From Bacillus massiliglaciei (lineage in GTDB: Bacteria; Bacillota; Bacilli; Bacillales; DSM-1321): a DNA stretch of 64,000 nucleotides. How positions within the stretch are numbered: the first letter of the stretch is position 1; each line of letters opens with the position of its first letter. Under the pieces are notes generated by a model. The model was given only the letters and a program-made list of their open reading frames with translations. It ran no database searches and had not been told where the DNA came from. The stretch is taken from positions 223,762 to 287,761 of the forward strand of contig NZ_LT622352.1 of NCBI RefSeq assembly GCF_900098925.1. Direction: 5' to 3'. The position numbers and the translations under genes were made by a program. Positions 9,397 through 20,591 of this stretch are shown one piece after another.

Positions 9397-9437
9397 AAAA
9401 AAACACCTCTGACTGTTCCATAACAATCAGAGGCGCT
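9397..9437 (-). terminator. Terminator of dgkB
   Basis: On the minus strand the stem CCTCTGATTG / CAGTCAGAGG is followed by TG and a run of seven T. It lies just after the dgkB stop. Confidence 0.85.
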
Positions 9438-9442
9438 TTTTA

Positions 9443-10369
9443 CTAATGCTTATTATTTTTATTTTCCGGATCATCCGCTAAGGTGTCCCTTGGGATGAAT
9501 ACGTCGAAATGACGGTATTGGTTGACGAATTCTGCCGGTGCGAGGCCGCCGAATTCTCCATCCAGATTAAGCATCATTTCTTTTTTCGATGTAATCTTGA
9601 TCCGGTTCGCTTTTACGTAAATCACGTTTTTATCCCGGATATGTTCCCCGCGCATGGCAAGCGAAGCGATTCGGACAAAGTCCGCCAGGTTCGCTTTCTT
9701 CAGGATCAGGAGGGTGAACATGCCGTCGTTCAGCGAAGCGTCAGGCGCCAGCTTCTCGAAGCCGCCGACTGAATTGGTGTTAGCGACCAAGAACAGCATG
9801 ATTTCGCCTTCAAAAATCTTTCCATCATATTCAATCGTTACTTCCGTCGCTTTAATGGATGGAAGCATTTCGATTCCTTTTATATAGTAAGCAAGCTGCC
9901 CGAGCATCGTCTTCAATTTAATCGGCACATCATAGGTCAGCTCGGTCAGCCGTCCGCCGCCGGCAATATTGATAAAATATTTTTCGTTCATCTTGCCGAT
10001 ATCGACAGGCATGGAGTGCCCTCCGGCAATGATATCCGCTGCTGCTTCGATTGATTTTGGCAGGTGCAGGGCACGCGCAAAATCATTCGTGGTACCAGTT
10101 GGAATGATGCCAAGCTTCGGGCGTTTTTCCGCATCTGCAAGCCCGTTGACAACCTCATAAATGGTACCGTCACCGCCGGCTGCAATTACGATATCGTATC
10201 CGCGTTCGATCGCAATTTGTGCTGCCTTTGTGGCATCTCCGGCACCTGTCGTCGCATGGGCAGAAGTCTCATATCCAGCCGCTTCCATCTTCTGAAGAAT
10301 GATCGGCAGGCTTTTCTTGATGGCTTCCCTTCCAGATGTCGGATTATATATTAACCTTGCTCTTTTCAT
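9443..10369 (-). CDS. dgkB: Diacylglycerol kinase DgkB
   Basis: A 308-residue soluble lipid kinase of the DAGK catalytic-domain family. It phosphorylates diacylglycerol to phosphatidic acid, recycling the diacylglycerol released during lipoteichoic acid synthesis. The nucleotide-binding motif AAGGDGTIYEVVNGL is at about residue 65, GTTNDFARAL follows at about 94, and a C-terminal beta-rich domain includes LNLDGE. The length equals that of B. subtilis DgkB. In B. subtilis it lies a few genes after gatB and just before rlmCD; here more than 20 kb of accessory DNA separates gatB from dgkB. Confidence 0.93.
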   Translation of the reverse strand: MKRARLIYNPTSGREAIKKSLPIILQKMEAAGYETSAHATTGAGDATKAAQIAIERGYDIVIAAGGDGTIYEVVNGLADAEKRPKLGIIPTGTTNDFARALHLPKSIEAAADIIAGGHSMPVDIGKMNEKYFINIAGGGRLTELTYDVPIKLKTMLGQLAYYIKGIEMLPSIKATEVTIEYDGKIFEGEIMLFLVANTNSVGGFEKLAPDASLNDGMFTLLILKKANLADFVRIASLAMRGEHIRDKNVIYVKANRIKITSKKEMMLNLDGEFGGLAPAEFVNQYRHFDVFIPRDTLADDPENKNNKH

Positions 10370-10663
10370 TTCCCATCATCATCCTAAAGTTAAAATATGT
10401 TGATTCCATAAATTTCATATTATCTTTTTTATAGAGAAAAAGCAATGAGCGTGTACGCCGCTAATCGAGCCGATTCGGCTCCATGAAAATTATATAGCAG
10501 ATGGTTCTTTATTTCTAGCCAAATCTACCCTGAAAATAGGCAGCGGCATCCTACCATTTTTTGCACCGCTGTCCGCCTGCTTGTCTATACTATAGAGAAC
10601 CTTCTCCTCCATCATTGGATATAAGAAAAGAGGTTGAAAGAATATTCTAAGGAGGCATGAAAT

Positions 10664-11443
10664 GTGATCCATTCATCTCTGTTCGATCTGACGAATAAGA
10701 CCGCCATCATTACAGGCGGCGGAAGAGGACTCGGCCAGCAGATCACCTTGGCGCTTGCGGAGGCCGGGGCTAATGTCGTCATCGCCTCTAGGAATATCAA
10801 GGCCTATGAAGATTCCATTATCGAACAATTGGAAGACCTCGGTGCCGGCTACCTGACCATTGAATGCGACATCAGCAAAAAGCGCGATATCGAAGAAGCC
10901 GTATCGGCCGCTGTCGACCAGTTCGGAACGATTGATATTCTTGTGAATAACAGCGGCACCTCCTGGACGGCGTCCATTGAAGACACCCCTGAGGACAAAT
11001 GGGACAAGGTATTCGGTGTGAACGTGAAAGGTCCTTTTTTATTTACACAGGCCGTTCTGCCGTATATGAAGAAACAGAAATCCGGGAAGATCATTAACAT
11101 CTCTTCCATCATGGCCTTCGGCGGCACCCCTCCGGAAGTCTTGGACACGGTTGCCTATAATACAAGCAAGGGCGCACTCATTACCCTGACGAAGGATCTC
11201 GCGGTGAAGCTTGCCCGCTACGGCATCCAAGCCAATGCCATCGCTCCGGGGCTGTTCCCAAGCAAGATCACCCAGAATGTGCTCGGAGCTTCTGCTGCAC
11301 GGATTCTGCAAAAAGTCCCCCTTGCCCGCTTCGGGGACGAAGAGGACCTGAAAGGCGCGGCTCTTCTGCTCGCTTCAAAGGCCTCCGACTATATCACAGG
11401 CCAGACCCTGATCGTAGACGGTGGCCTGACAGCCGTCGTGTAG
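10664..11443 (+). CDS. Short-chain dehydrogenase/reductase, first gene of a PHA-type operon
   Basis: A 259-residue classical SDR. The NAD(P)-binding motif GGGRGLGQQ is at about residue 18, NNSG at about 94, the active-site Ser in INISSIMA and the YxxxK pair in YNTSKGA, with the C-terminal TGQTLIVDGG. Enzymes of this type reduce 3-oxoacyl-CoA or 3-oxoacyl-ACP. The GTG start at 10664 follows AAGGAGG by 7-8 bp. Downstream are a PhaR-like and a PhaC-like gene, so a PhaB-like acetoacetyl-CoA reductase role is reasonable; other 3-hydroxyacyl substrates remain possible. Confidence 0.75.
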   Translation: MIHSSLFDLTNKTAIITGGGRGLGQQITLALAEAGANVVIASRNIKAYEDSIIEQLEDLGAGYLTIECDISKKRDIEEAVSAAVDQFGTIDILVNNSGTSWTASIEDTPEDKWDKVFGVNVKGPFLFTQAVLPYMKKQKSGKIINISSIMAFGGTPPEVLDTVAYNTSKGALITLTKDLAVKLARYGIQANAIAPGLFPSKITQNVLGASAARILQKVPLARFGDEEDLKGAALLLASKASDYITGQTLIVDGGLTAVV

Positions 11444-11482
11444 CCTGTCCTCATTATTATGAACAAGAAAGGAAGAACAGAT

Positions 11483-11938
11483 ATGTTCAATATAAACCCT
11501 GAATTTTATAATCTATTAAAAACCTTAGGCACTCAGACTGAACAGCGGGTAAATGGGGTGATCAAAAGCGGCCTTCTGAATGAAAACCTGGCTTCCTCTG
11601 CCCTCAACTACTCCCGGCAGGCAGCTTCGCAAATCAGGAGAATCCAGGAACAGGCGGATAGGCTTTCCTTCCTGACAAACGTTCCGACCAAGAACGACTA
11701 TACGGAGTTGAAGCAGCTAATCGTTCAGCTGGAGGAAAAAATGGATGAGCTGGAGGATTTCTTCATTACGGCGCTTCAGGCCATGCAAACTGCTGTGAAC
11801 CCTCAGAACGGAACCGCTGCTGCGGGAAATGATCGTGCCGAGCGCTTCATGAAGGCGATCAATTCAGAGCGGGTTCTGAAAGCCTTATCCAATATGTCTT
11901 CTGTCCCTTCCAGCCTTCTGGTGAAAAAAAATGGCTGA
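11483..11938 (+). CDS. PhaR-like subunit of a class IV PHA synthase
   Basis: A 151-residue mostly helical protein starting at the ATG at 11483, which follows AGGAAG. Coiled-coil segments lie at about 55-75 and 80-105 (ELKQLIVQLEEKMDELEDFF). It overlaps the downstream PhaC-like gene by 8 bp, implying translational coupling. In class IV synthases PhaR is a helical partner of about 200 residues that PhaC needs for activity. This one is shorter and the call rests on position, size and helical pattern rather than a signature; a phasin-like granule protein is the main alternative. Confidence 0.55.
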   Translation: MFNINPEFYNLLKTLGTQTEQRVNGVIKSGLLNENLASSALNYSRQAASQIRRIQEQADRLSFLTNVPTKNDYTELKQLIVQLEEKMDELEDFFITALQAMQTAVNPQNGTAAAGNDRAERFMKAINSERVLKALSNMSSVPSSLLVKKNG

Positions 11939-12962
11939 GACCGGCCGCAATCGAGACAGGGCCTCCAAATGGAGCAATTTCCTGGATATTCCTAACCGGC
12001 CAATGCCCATTATGGGCGCCACCCCCAGAGTGGAAATCTGGAGAAAAAACAAAAGCTCTCTCTGGTATTACCCGGCACCGAAAAAAAAATACAGCATCCC
12101 GGTCTTTATGATTTATTCGCTTATCAACAAGCCCGTCATTCTCGATTTAGGGCCTGGGAATAGCCTGATTGAGTCCTTTACCCTTGCCGGCTTTGATGTC
12201 TTCCTGCTTGATTTTGGCAGTCCAGGCTATGAAGACGGCAGCATGACCATCAATGACTATATCACAGACTATGTCAGACGCGGTGTTCAGCGGGCCCTCC
12301 TGCATGCAGGAGCCCAGGAAATCACAGTACTCGGGTTCTGTCTCGGCGGAACGATGGCCGCCATGTATGCCGCCACTGCCGAAGAGCCGATCAGAAATTT
12401 AATTTTAACCGTAGCTCCTTTTGATTTCAGTCCTGCCTCCTATTTTGACAGCATCAAACAAGCGGTTAAAGACGGGCAGTCCCAGCTTAATGAATACTTG
12501 GATGTTCAGCGCACCATTCCCGCGAGAGAGGTCGAAGCCGGAATCCGCCTGATGACGTCTCCTGTCTATTACTCCCCTTATCTATCTTTGCTGAACCGCG
12601 CAGACGATCCGCAATATGTGGAGAATTGGAGGCGGCTTAACGCCTGGACAAAAGGCCATGTCCCGCTGACTGGCGGAGTCATCAAGCAGATGCTCGATGA
12701 TTTCATCGTTCATAACCGGCTGATCAGCGGAACACTCCGAATCCAGGGAAAAAGAGCCAATCTGGCAAATATCCGCTCCAACGTCCTTATCGTTGCGAAC
12801 AAACAGGACAATCTCGTCCCAGAGGAATTCATCAAACCGGTTTTGAAAAAATTAAAATCCGCGGATGTAACGTATACGCTCCAGAACAGCGGACATGCTG
12901 CTGGTTTATTACACTCAATTCCTTCCTTTCTCAAGGACTGGCTGACAGCCCGGTCCATGTAA
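11931..12962 (+). CDS. phaC: PHA synthase PhaC-like alpha/beta hydrolase
   Basis: A 343-residue protein with the PHA-synthase form of the lipase box, GFCLGG, where Cys137 replaces the usual serine nucleophile. The remaining triad is visible as Asp in ANKQDNLVP and His in QNSGHAAGL. The early stretch YYPAPKKKYSIPVFMIYSLINKPVILDLGPGNSLIE matches the substrate-side region of class III/IV synthases. Such enzymes polymerise 3-hydroxyacyl-CoA into storage polyester at granules. The operon order here is reductase, PhaR-like, PhaC; B. megaterium has phaR-phaB-phaC. Length is slightly below the usual 355-360 residues. A terminator follows directly. Confidence 0.78.
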   Translation: MAETGRNRDRASKWSNFLDIPNRPMPIMGATPRVEIWRKNKSSLWYYPAPKKKYSIPVFMIYSLINKPVILDLGPGNSLIESFTLAGFDVFLLDFGSPGYEDGSMTINDYITDYVRRGVQRALLHAGAQEITVLGFCLGGTMAAMYAATAEEPIRNLILTVAPFDFSPASYFDSIKQAVKDGQSQLNEYLDVQRTIPAREVEAGIRLMTSPVYYSPYLSLLNRADDPQYVENWRRLNAWTKGHVPLTGGVIKQMLDDFIVHNRLISGTLRIQGKRANLANIRSNVLIVANKQDNLVPEEFIKPVLKKLKSADVTYTLQNSGHAAGLLHSIPSFLKDWLTARSM

Positions 12963-12968
12963 GCAAAG

Positions 12969-12996
12969 CAGAGGCTTAATTGCCTCTGTTTTTTTT
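12969..12996 (+). terminator. Terminator of the PHA-type operon
   Basis: The stem CAGAGGC / GCCTCTG with a 6-nt loop is followed by eight T. Confidence 0.85.
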
Positions 12997-13046
12997 ATGC
13001 GCAAAAAGATTCGGAAGGCGGACAAAATAAAAAATAAGCAAGGCGG

Positions 13047-13092
13047 TTGCAAATGATTGAACATCGGAATATAATTTGGCCATAGGCAACAT
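13047..13092 (+). promoter_or_regulatory. mntH promoter with MntR-like operator
   Basis: A -35 TTGCAA (13047-13052) and a perfect -10 TATAAT (13070-13075) are 17 bp apart. Overlapping the predicted start point (about 13082) is the imperfect palindrome TTTGGCCATAGGCAA; its complement TTGCCTATGGCCAAA resembles the MntR boxes of B. subtilis mntH and mntA. MntR represses mntH when manganese is plentiful. Its position on the +1 site fits repression. Confidence 0.6.
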
Positions 13093-13144
13093 TTTTAAAA
13101 GAGGAAAAGTATTCGATTATTTAGTATATAAAGGAGGAATTATC

Positions 13145-14407
13145 TTGGCACAACATACATTCTTTACGAAGGCAGAAGATGTGCTGAGCGGCCGCACAAA
13201 GGGATTCAGACGGCTTCTTCCTTTCCTGGGACCTGCTTTTATTGCCGCAGTGGCCTACATTGATCCCGGAAATTTCGCCACCAACATCGCCGCTGGCTCG
13301 CAGTACGGGTATATGCTGCTCTGGGTGGTTCTCGTATCCAATATCATGGCCGTGCTGATCCAATCCATGTCAGCCAAACTCGGGATCGCCACCGGGAAGA
13401 ACCTGCCGGAAGTCGCACGGGAAAGATTCCCGAAACCTGTCTCATACGGCCTCTGGATCCAGGGAGAACTTGTTGTCATGGCCACGGATCTGGCGGAATT
13501 CATCGGGGCAGCGCTCGGAATCTACCTGCTGTTTGGGATTCCGCTCCTTCCTTCCGCACTGATAGCCGCCGTCGGTTCATTCGCCATCCTTGAGCTTCAG
13601 CGGCGCGGCGTACGCTCATTGGAAGCAGGCATCACCGGGTTCGTCTTCATTGTCGTCCTGGCATTCGGAATTCAGGTCTTTTATGCCAAGCCGGAAATGG
13701 GCCCGCTTCTGAATGGATTGCTCGTTCCGCAGTTTGACGGCGTAAACAGCGTATTGCTGGCAGCCGGAATTCTCGGTGCAACCGTCATGCCGCATGCGAT
13801 TTACCTGCATTCGGCCCTTACCCAAAAACGTGTAGTTGCCAAAAATGAGGAAGAACGCAAAAAAATCTTCCGCTTCGAATTCATTGATATTCTGATTGCC
13901 ATGGTAATCGCAGGAGCCATCAACGCCAGCATGCTGATCGTCGCTGCCTCCCTGTTCTTTAAGAACGGACTGTTTGTCGAAGACCTGGACGTAGCCTTTG
14001 ACCAGCTCGGAACCTTGATTGGTCCATTCGCGGCTATCCTGTTCGGAATCGGCCTGCTTGCAGCCGGCTTATCCAGCTCCACTGTCGGCACCATGTCGGG
14101 AGACGTCATCATGCAGGGATTCATCAGAAGAAGAATACCGATTTATTTGCGAAGGCTGATCACCATCACGCCTCCGATTATCATCATCGCCATGGGCATC
14201 AATCCAACCAAGGCGCTGGTCATGAGCCAGGTCATATTATCATTCGGCATCGCCTTTGCCCTCGTTCCATTGGTCCTCTTCACGAGCGACCGGAAACTGA
14301 TGGGCGGCCTGGTGAATAAAAAAATTACGACTATTATTGCATGGGCCATCTCTGTCGGAATTATTATTCTTAATCTATTTCTCTTATATCAAACTTTTTT
14401 CGGATAA
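13145..14407 (+). CDS. mntH: Nramp-family manganese transporter MntH
   Basis: A 420-residue proton-coupled divalent-metal importer of the plasma membrane with 11 predicted helices. Nramp hallmarks are the metal-site motif DPGN in AAVAYIDPGNFATN (helix 1) and MPHAIYLHSAL (helix 6). I place the start at the TTG at 13145, which has AGGAGG 8 bp upstream. The longer frame from 13076 would begin upstream of the predicted transcription start, and the shorter protein matches the B. subtilis length of about 425. It is a single-gene unit with its own promoter and terminator. Confidence 0.93.
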   Translation: MAQHTFFTKAEDVLSGRTKGFRRLLPFLGPAFIAAVAYIDPGNFATNIAAGSQYGYMLLWVVLVSNIMAVLIQSMSAKLGIATGKNLPEVARERFPKPVSYGLWIQGELVVMATDLAEFIGAALGIYLLFGIPLLPSALIAAVGSFAILELQRRGVRSLEAGITGFVFIVVLAFGIQVFYAKPEMGPLLNGLLVPQFDGVNSVLLAAGILGATVMPHAIYLHSALTQKRVVAKNEEERKKIFRFEFIDILIAMVIAGAINASMLIVAASLFFKNGLFVEDLDVAFDQLGTLIGPFAAILFGIGLLAAGLSSSTVGTMSGDVIMQGFIRRRIPIYLRRLITITPPIIIIAMGINPTKALVMSQVILSFGIAFALVPLVLFTSDRKLMGGLVNKKITTIIAWAISVGIIILNLFLLYQTFFG

Positions 14408-14415
14408 TCTAAAAG

Positions 14416-14448
14416 AAGCCGGTACTGCTGATGCAGTGCCGGCTTTTT
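14416..14448 (+). terminator. Terminator of mntH
   Basis: The stem AAGCCGGTACTG / CAGTGCCGGCTT has one G-T-type mismatch and a 6-nt loop, and is followed by five T. Confidence 0.85.
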
Positions 14449-14663
14449 GTGTTCCGCTGTTCATTTTTCGTTTCCATTTTGAGCTGTCAGCTTTTTTTCT
14501 CGCGTGTAAATACAGCTACAAAAAAATGGCTCCAGCGAATATGTATTTCATATCTTGTGTGAACAGGCCTGCTGCTAAAGCAAAGAAGAGAATGACAAAT
14601 GATATAGATTCATAAGGGCAGTCCTATTGGTATATTAACTGTCAGAACAGAAGTGTCAGCGGA

Positions 14664-17600
14664 ATTTCAATCCACGCATCCATATAGGATGCGACTAATA
14701 AATCCCCCGCGCTTCTACCTTCGAATTCTTATTTCAATCCACGCATCCATATAGGATGCGACGGATTGATCGATGAAATCATGTTCGATAATCAAGATTT
14801 CAATCCACGCATCCATATAGGATGCGACGGAAAGAGTAATGCTTCAGTAGACATTCAGATTATTTCAATCCACGCATCCATATAGGATGCGACTTTCTTC
14901 AGTTTTGGGAACCTGTTATATGGATCGTATTTCAATCCACGCATCCATATAGGATGCGACACTATACAATCGCTTTTAATAGATCCAACCTTCCGATTTC
15001 AATCCACGCATCCATATAGGATGCGACGAGGGAATGGTCAAAGAATTGTTTGCTGATCAGTACATTTCAATCCACGCATCCATATAGGATGCGACTGGAA
15101 TATTGAGGACAATTCCCTCAGAAAACATAAATTTCAATCCACGCATCCATATAGGATGCGACATCAAGATCTTCTGCATCATCACGACGATTTTTCAAAT
15201 TTCAATCCACGCATCCATATAGGATGCGACACGAACAATTTGTAGCATTCATGAAAAAATATAAATTTCAATCCACGCATCCATATAGGATGCGACGCAA
15301 CTGCACAGCAGACCACTACCTGTACCAGAGATTTCAATCCACGCATCCATATAGGATGCGACTGGCAGGCCAGTCCATTCCTGCTCCTAAAGCGGAAATT
15401 TCAATCCACGCATCCATATAGGATGCGACTCAAAGCTGACATTTATTTACCCCCTCTATAATGATTTCAATCCACGCATCCATATAGGATGCGACGCGTT
15501 GCAACCGCTTCGACTTCCAGCATGATTTTAATTTCAATCCACGCATCCATATAGGATGCGACAGCAGAAAATAGTTCCGTTCAATTCCTATTACCATTTC
15601 AATCCACGCATCCATATAGGATGCGACTAGGCGCGGGATCTTCCACTACTGGGGGCGGGCAGGATTTCAATCCACGCATCCATATAGGATGCGACGGTTT
15701 TACGATGTGCGTCGTCGTATACTATAAGTATTTCAATCCACGCATCCATATAGGATGCGACATACATTAATATCCTGATGCAACTCTTTATTTTCTATTT
15801 CAATCCACGCATCCATATAGGATGCGACATTATACATACAGTTCGTATTTATAGTTTAAAGGAATTTCAATCCACGCATCCATATAGGATGCGACGTTAC
15901 ATTTAAATCTATGCAAGTCACACCAGTTTTAATTTCAATCCACGCATCCATATAGGATGCGACACAACTAAAGCTGGTAAAGTTACAGCTATTTCTATTT
16001 CAATCCACGCATCCATATAGGATGCGACGTAAAGATGTGAGCATATGGGCATTGGCTCAAAATTTCAATCCACGCATCCATATAGGATGCGACGTGGCAG
16101 GCGCTCACGCCAAGAATTCCGTCAGACGATTTCAATCCACGCATCCATATAGGATGCGACTTTTCCAACTCTACCGCGACGGGTCTTGCTGTCCGATTTC
16201 AATCCACGCATCCATATAGGATGCGACGTAAAGGTCGCCCTGCGCAAGATTGCGGCCATTTACATTTCAATCCACGCATCCATATAGGATGCGACATCTG
16301 GGTCAAGCAGGATGTTGGTCAGTGGATACGATTTCAATCCACGCATCCATATAGGATGCGACCTTGAAGTATTTCGCTAATGACGCTATCTTCTAGATTT
16401 CAATCCACGCATCCATATAGGATGCGACGGTTTTACGATGTGCGTCGTCGTATACTATAAGTATTTCAATCCACGCATCCATATAGGATGCGACAAGCGA
16501 AAATAGCAAGAGGAGGCGGAAGATATAGATTTCAATCCACGCATCCATATAGGATGCGACGCGACCGTATAATCAAGTCGCGCTTCATCGCATTATTTCA
16601 ATCCACGCATCCATATAGGATGCGACGACATTGAGTACAGAGAGGACGAAGATAAATGACATTTCAATCCACGCATCCATATAGGATGCGACTCGCGCTC
16701 CTTCACAAGGCGTTCTTCGTAAATTTATTTCAATCCACGCATCCATATAGGATGCGACCGCCGAATCTTCACGCATTCCTGCAAGCTAGGGGCATTTCAA
16801 TCCACGCATCCATATAGGATGCGACGAATATAACTGGCTTCTACATCGTCCACAAATTATTTCAATCCACGCATCCATATAGGATGCGACGTACATAGCG
16901 GACTCACCTCCGCCTAATCAATATTTCAATCCACGCATCCATATAGGATGCGACCATAAAGCGTGGCGTTTCTATTTCCCTTTCGAATTTCAATCCACGC
17001 ATCCATATAGGATGCGACTCATATAGCCTTCCGTCCACTTCAACTCTGTTAAATTTCAATCCACGCATCCATATAGGATGCGACTCGCCCTCTCGAATAC
17101 TTCCGCCTGACGTCCTTTATTTCAATCCACGCATCCATATAGGATGCGACTAATTACACTACAGTATACTTGGAGGAGATTCGATATTTCAATCCACGCA
17201 TCCATATAGGATGCGACCCCCAGCAGCCTGCGTAGTCTCCGTCTAAATTAACATTTCAATCCACGCATCCATATAGGATGCGACAAATTCAGTCAGCACT
17301 GCATTCTCCGTGGAGCTGTAATTTCAATCCACGCATCCATATAGGATGCGACAAAAACCCTCCGGAAATGGAGGGGGTTACTTACTATTTCAATCCACGC
17401 ATCCATATAGGATGCGACGCAGAATAATTGAGCGCTGGCTGCAATAGTTGGGATTTCAATCCACGCATCCATATAGGATGCGACAACGGGCGATTAAAAC
17501 TAGAAGAATTACTTCTACCATTTCAATCCACGCATCCATATAGGATGCGACAGGATGGTATCATGACAACGTGTAAAATCATTACTTATTTCAATCCACG

Positions 17601-20591
17601 CATCCATATAGGATGCGACCGTTCGTGGTTAGATTCGAGATGGATAGGTTTCGTATTTCAATCCACGCATCCATATAGGATGCGACGTAAAGTCAACTTC
17701 CTCCCTCGTGTGCTTAGGAATTTCAATCCACGCATCCATATAGGATGCGACCTCTGCCGATTGACCGACTCACCAGCATGGCTGATTTCAATCCACGCAT
17801 CCATATAGGATGCGACTTCAACGTTGGTCATTTCCTCAAATTGTTTAATAATTTCAATCCACGCATCCATATAGGATGCGACAATGGTAAAGGTTCAGAT
17901 GACGCAAATAAGGACTATTTCAATCCACGCATCCATATAGGATGCGACGACCAACCCGATTAAAAGGCCCACAAAGACGCTCAATTTCAATCCACGCATC
18001 CATATAGGATGCGACTGGTTGGGTGTTTCCACCGTTATTCTGGCTCTTAATTTCAATCCACGCATCCATATAGGATGCGACTTCATAAATTCTACTCCTT
18101 CACAATAGTTATCTTATTTCAATCCACGCATCCATATAGGATGCGACTAAGATCTTTCAGCGTATTCTGCATTCCCTGATACATTTCAATCCACGCATCC
18201 ATATAGGATGCGACCTTCGTGGATGCCGGTAAATATCCAATCTTTGTCAATTTCAATCCACGCATCCATATAGGATGCGACGCTACATAGAGATATAGAA
18301 GACTTATACGATATATTTCAATCCACGCATCCATATAGGATGCGACATCTGCTTTTTCGAGTTTCTTCCTATTATATAGAATTTCAATCCACGCATCCAT
18401 ATAGGATGCGACGTGGTTTCTATCATGGTTGCACCGCCGAAAATAATTTCAATCCACGCATCCATATAGGATGCGACTCAATGCCATATGCGCATCCATT
18501 GGTGTATTTAATTTCAATCCACGCATCCATATAGGATGCGACAAGTTTGGATAAACATATTGGAATATGTTGTATTATTTCAATCCACGCATCCATATAG
18601 GATGCGACGTCCGGCATCTGATCATTCTCCCTGTCTTGGAGATTTCAATCCACGCATCCATATAGGATGCGACTATCTGCCGGCCGTATCATCAAAGGCG
18701 CTGTTAAATTTCAATCCACGCATCCATATAGGATGCGACATATATGAGTATGTATGGATTCAGGAGACAATAATTTCAATCCACGCATCCATATAGGATG
18801 CGACATCTGCTTTTTCGAGTTTCTTCCTATTATATAGAATTTCAATCCACGCATCCATATAGGATGCGACGATAAAGTTATCCGTTTCAGAATCCGGTAA
18901 CTGTTGATTTCAATCCACGCATCCATATAGGATGCGACTCAATGCCATATGCGCATCCATTGGTGTATTTAATTTCAATCCACGCATCCATATAGGATGC
19001 GACTGCTGCGGGCTTGTCTTCACCCGGAATATTTATTATTTCAATCCACGCATCCATATAGGATGCGACATTCCTGAGTGCAAAACCTTGCCATCGTCGA
19101 CGGATTTCAATCCACGCATCCATATAGGATGCGACGATGTTGCTTTCGGTTCATTTACATTAGCCAGTTATTTCAATCCACGCATCCATATAGGATGCGA
19201 CAAATACTTCTGTACGTCCTCCGTAATATCCCAGGCATTTCAATCCACGCATCCATATAGGATGCGACGCATAAACATCCTGTAAGGGGTGTTGCAGACA
19301 TATTTCAATCCACGCATCCATATAGGATGCGACACAGCCCAAAAATGCATAAAATAATGCATAAATATTTCAATCCACGCATCCATATAGGATGCGACAA
19401 TATTTTTTATGATAAAGACCAAGTTCCTATTGATTTCAATCCACGCATCCATATAGGATGCGACTATGGGTCTTGTAATGTCGCCTATCTTTATTATGTA
19501 TTTCAATCCACGCATCCATATAGGATGCGACGCCGTTTTCTTGCCAAAAAGCATACACTTTTCCATTTCAATCCACGCATCCATATAGGATGCGACACAG
19601 ACCGTGTTTCTTGGCAAAGCTGTTGCGTTCTATTTCAATCCACGCATCCATATAGGATGCGACATAGTGATTCTCGGTGATGCATCCATCAAGATAGATT
19701 TCAATCCACGCATCCATATAGGATGCGACAATTGATACCTTCCGCAATCTTACTTTTATAATTCATTTCAATCCACGCATCCATATAGGATGCGACCGGT
19801 TATTTGTTGCATTTACTAACTGTATATAATGATTTCAATCCACGCATCCATATAGGATGCGACGTGCATATACACCATCATCCACAACACCGCCAATATT
19901 TCAATCCACGCATCCATATAGGATGCGACGGTATTTCGGAGTCAAAACACAGATAAATCAACGATTTCAATCCACGCATCCATATAGGATGCGACATAAA
20001 GGGGAAATATTAGATGCGTATGTTTTAAATTTCAATCCACGCATCCATATAGGATGCGACGGAAACCATGCCAGACATCAAGTTACCCGCAGATATTTCA
20101 ATCCACGCATCCATATAGGATGCGACTCCGCCCTGCGCCATGGATTTGATCCCCGGCGTATTATTTCAATCCACGCATCCATATAGGATGCGACTGTCGT
20201 AGACTTGACCATTCTGTCTTACTAATTTATTTCAATCCACGCATCCATATAGGATGCGACCCGGAAGTGGGATTGGTATTGGATGCAAAGAGCCATTTCA
20301 ATCCACGCATCCATATAGGATGCGACCTTCTCCATTAAAACTCTGGATAAAAACAATAAGATTTCAATCCACGCATCCATATAGGATGCGACTAAGTATA
20401 TGTCAATAGTATATACTCAAAAGGAGTATTTCAATCCACGCATCCATATAGGATGCGACCAGTGTTCCTTTTTGTAGGTATTCCGCTAATTTAATTTCAA
20501 TCCACGCATCCATATAGGATGCGACAAAAATGCTTTCCTTCCCAACAGCCGATGGACGAATTTCAATCCACGCATCCATATAGGATGCGAC
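14664..20591 (-). CRISPR. Type I-C CRISPR array 1: 90 repeats, 89 spacers
   Basis: I count 90 copies of a 32-bp repeat separated by 33-36-bp spacers; all the copies I read are identical. In transcription direction (minus strand) the repeat starts GTCGCATCC, has loop TATAT, and ends with the tag TGGATTGAAAT; the 7-bp stem is CGCATCC / GGATGCG. This is the I-C repeat type. cas2 and the leader lie at the high-coordinate end, so the newest spacer is at 20526-20559 and the oldest at 14696-14730. Three spacers occur twice inside the array (15696 and 16429; 18347 and 18805; 18478 and 18939). Three are shared with array 2 (15496, 19334, 20460). The trailing repeat is not degenerate. The open frames that cross the array are artefacts of the repeats. 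Confidence 0.98.

Noticed and set aside
15224..20186. Many open frames across array 1 on both strands rich in HPYRMR, NPRIHIGCD or SYMDAWIEI
   Set aside because: These are translations of the CRISPR repeat in different frames; they have no ribosome binding sites and the repeat-spacer structure explains them.
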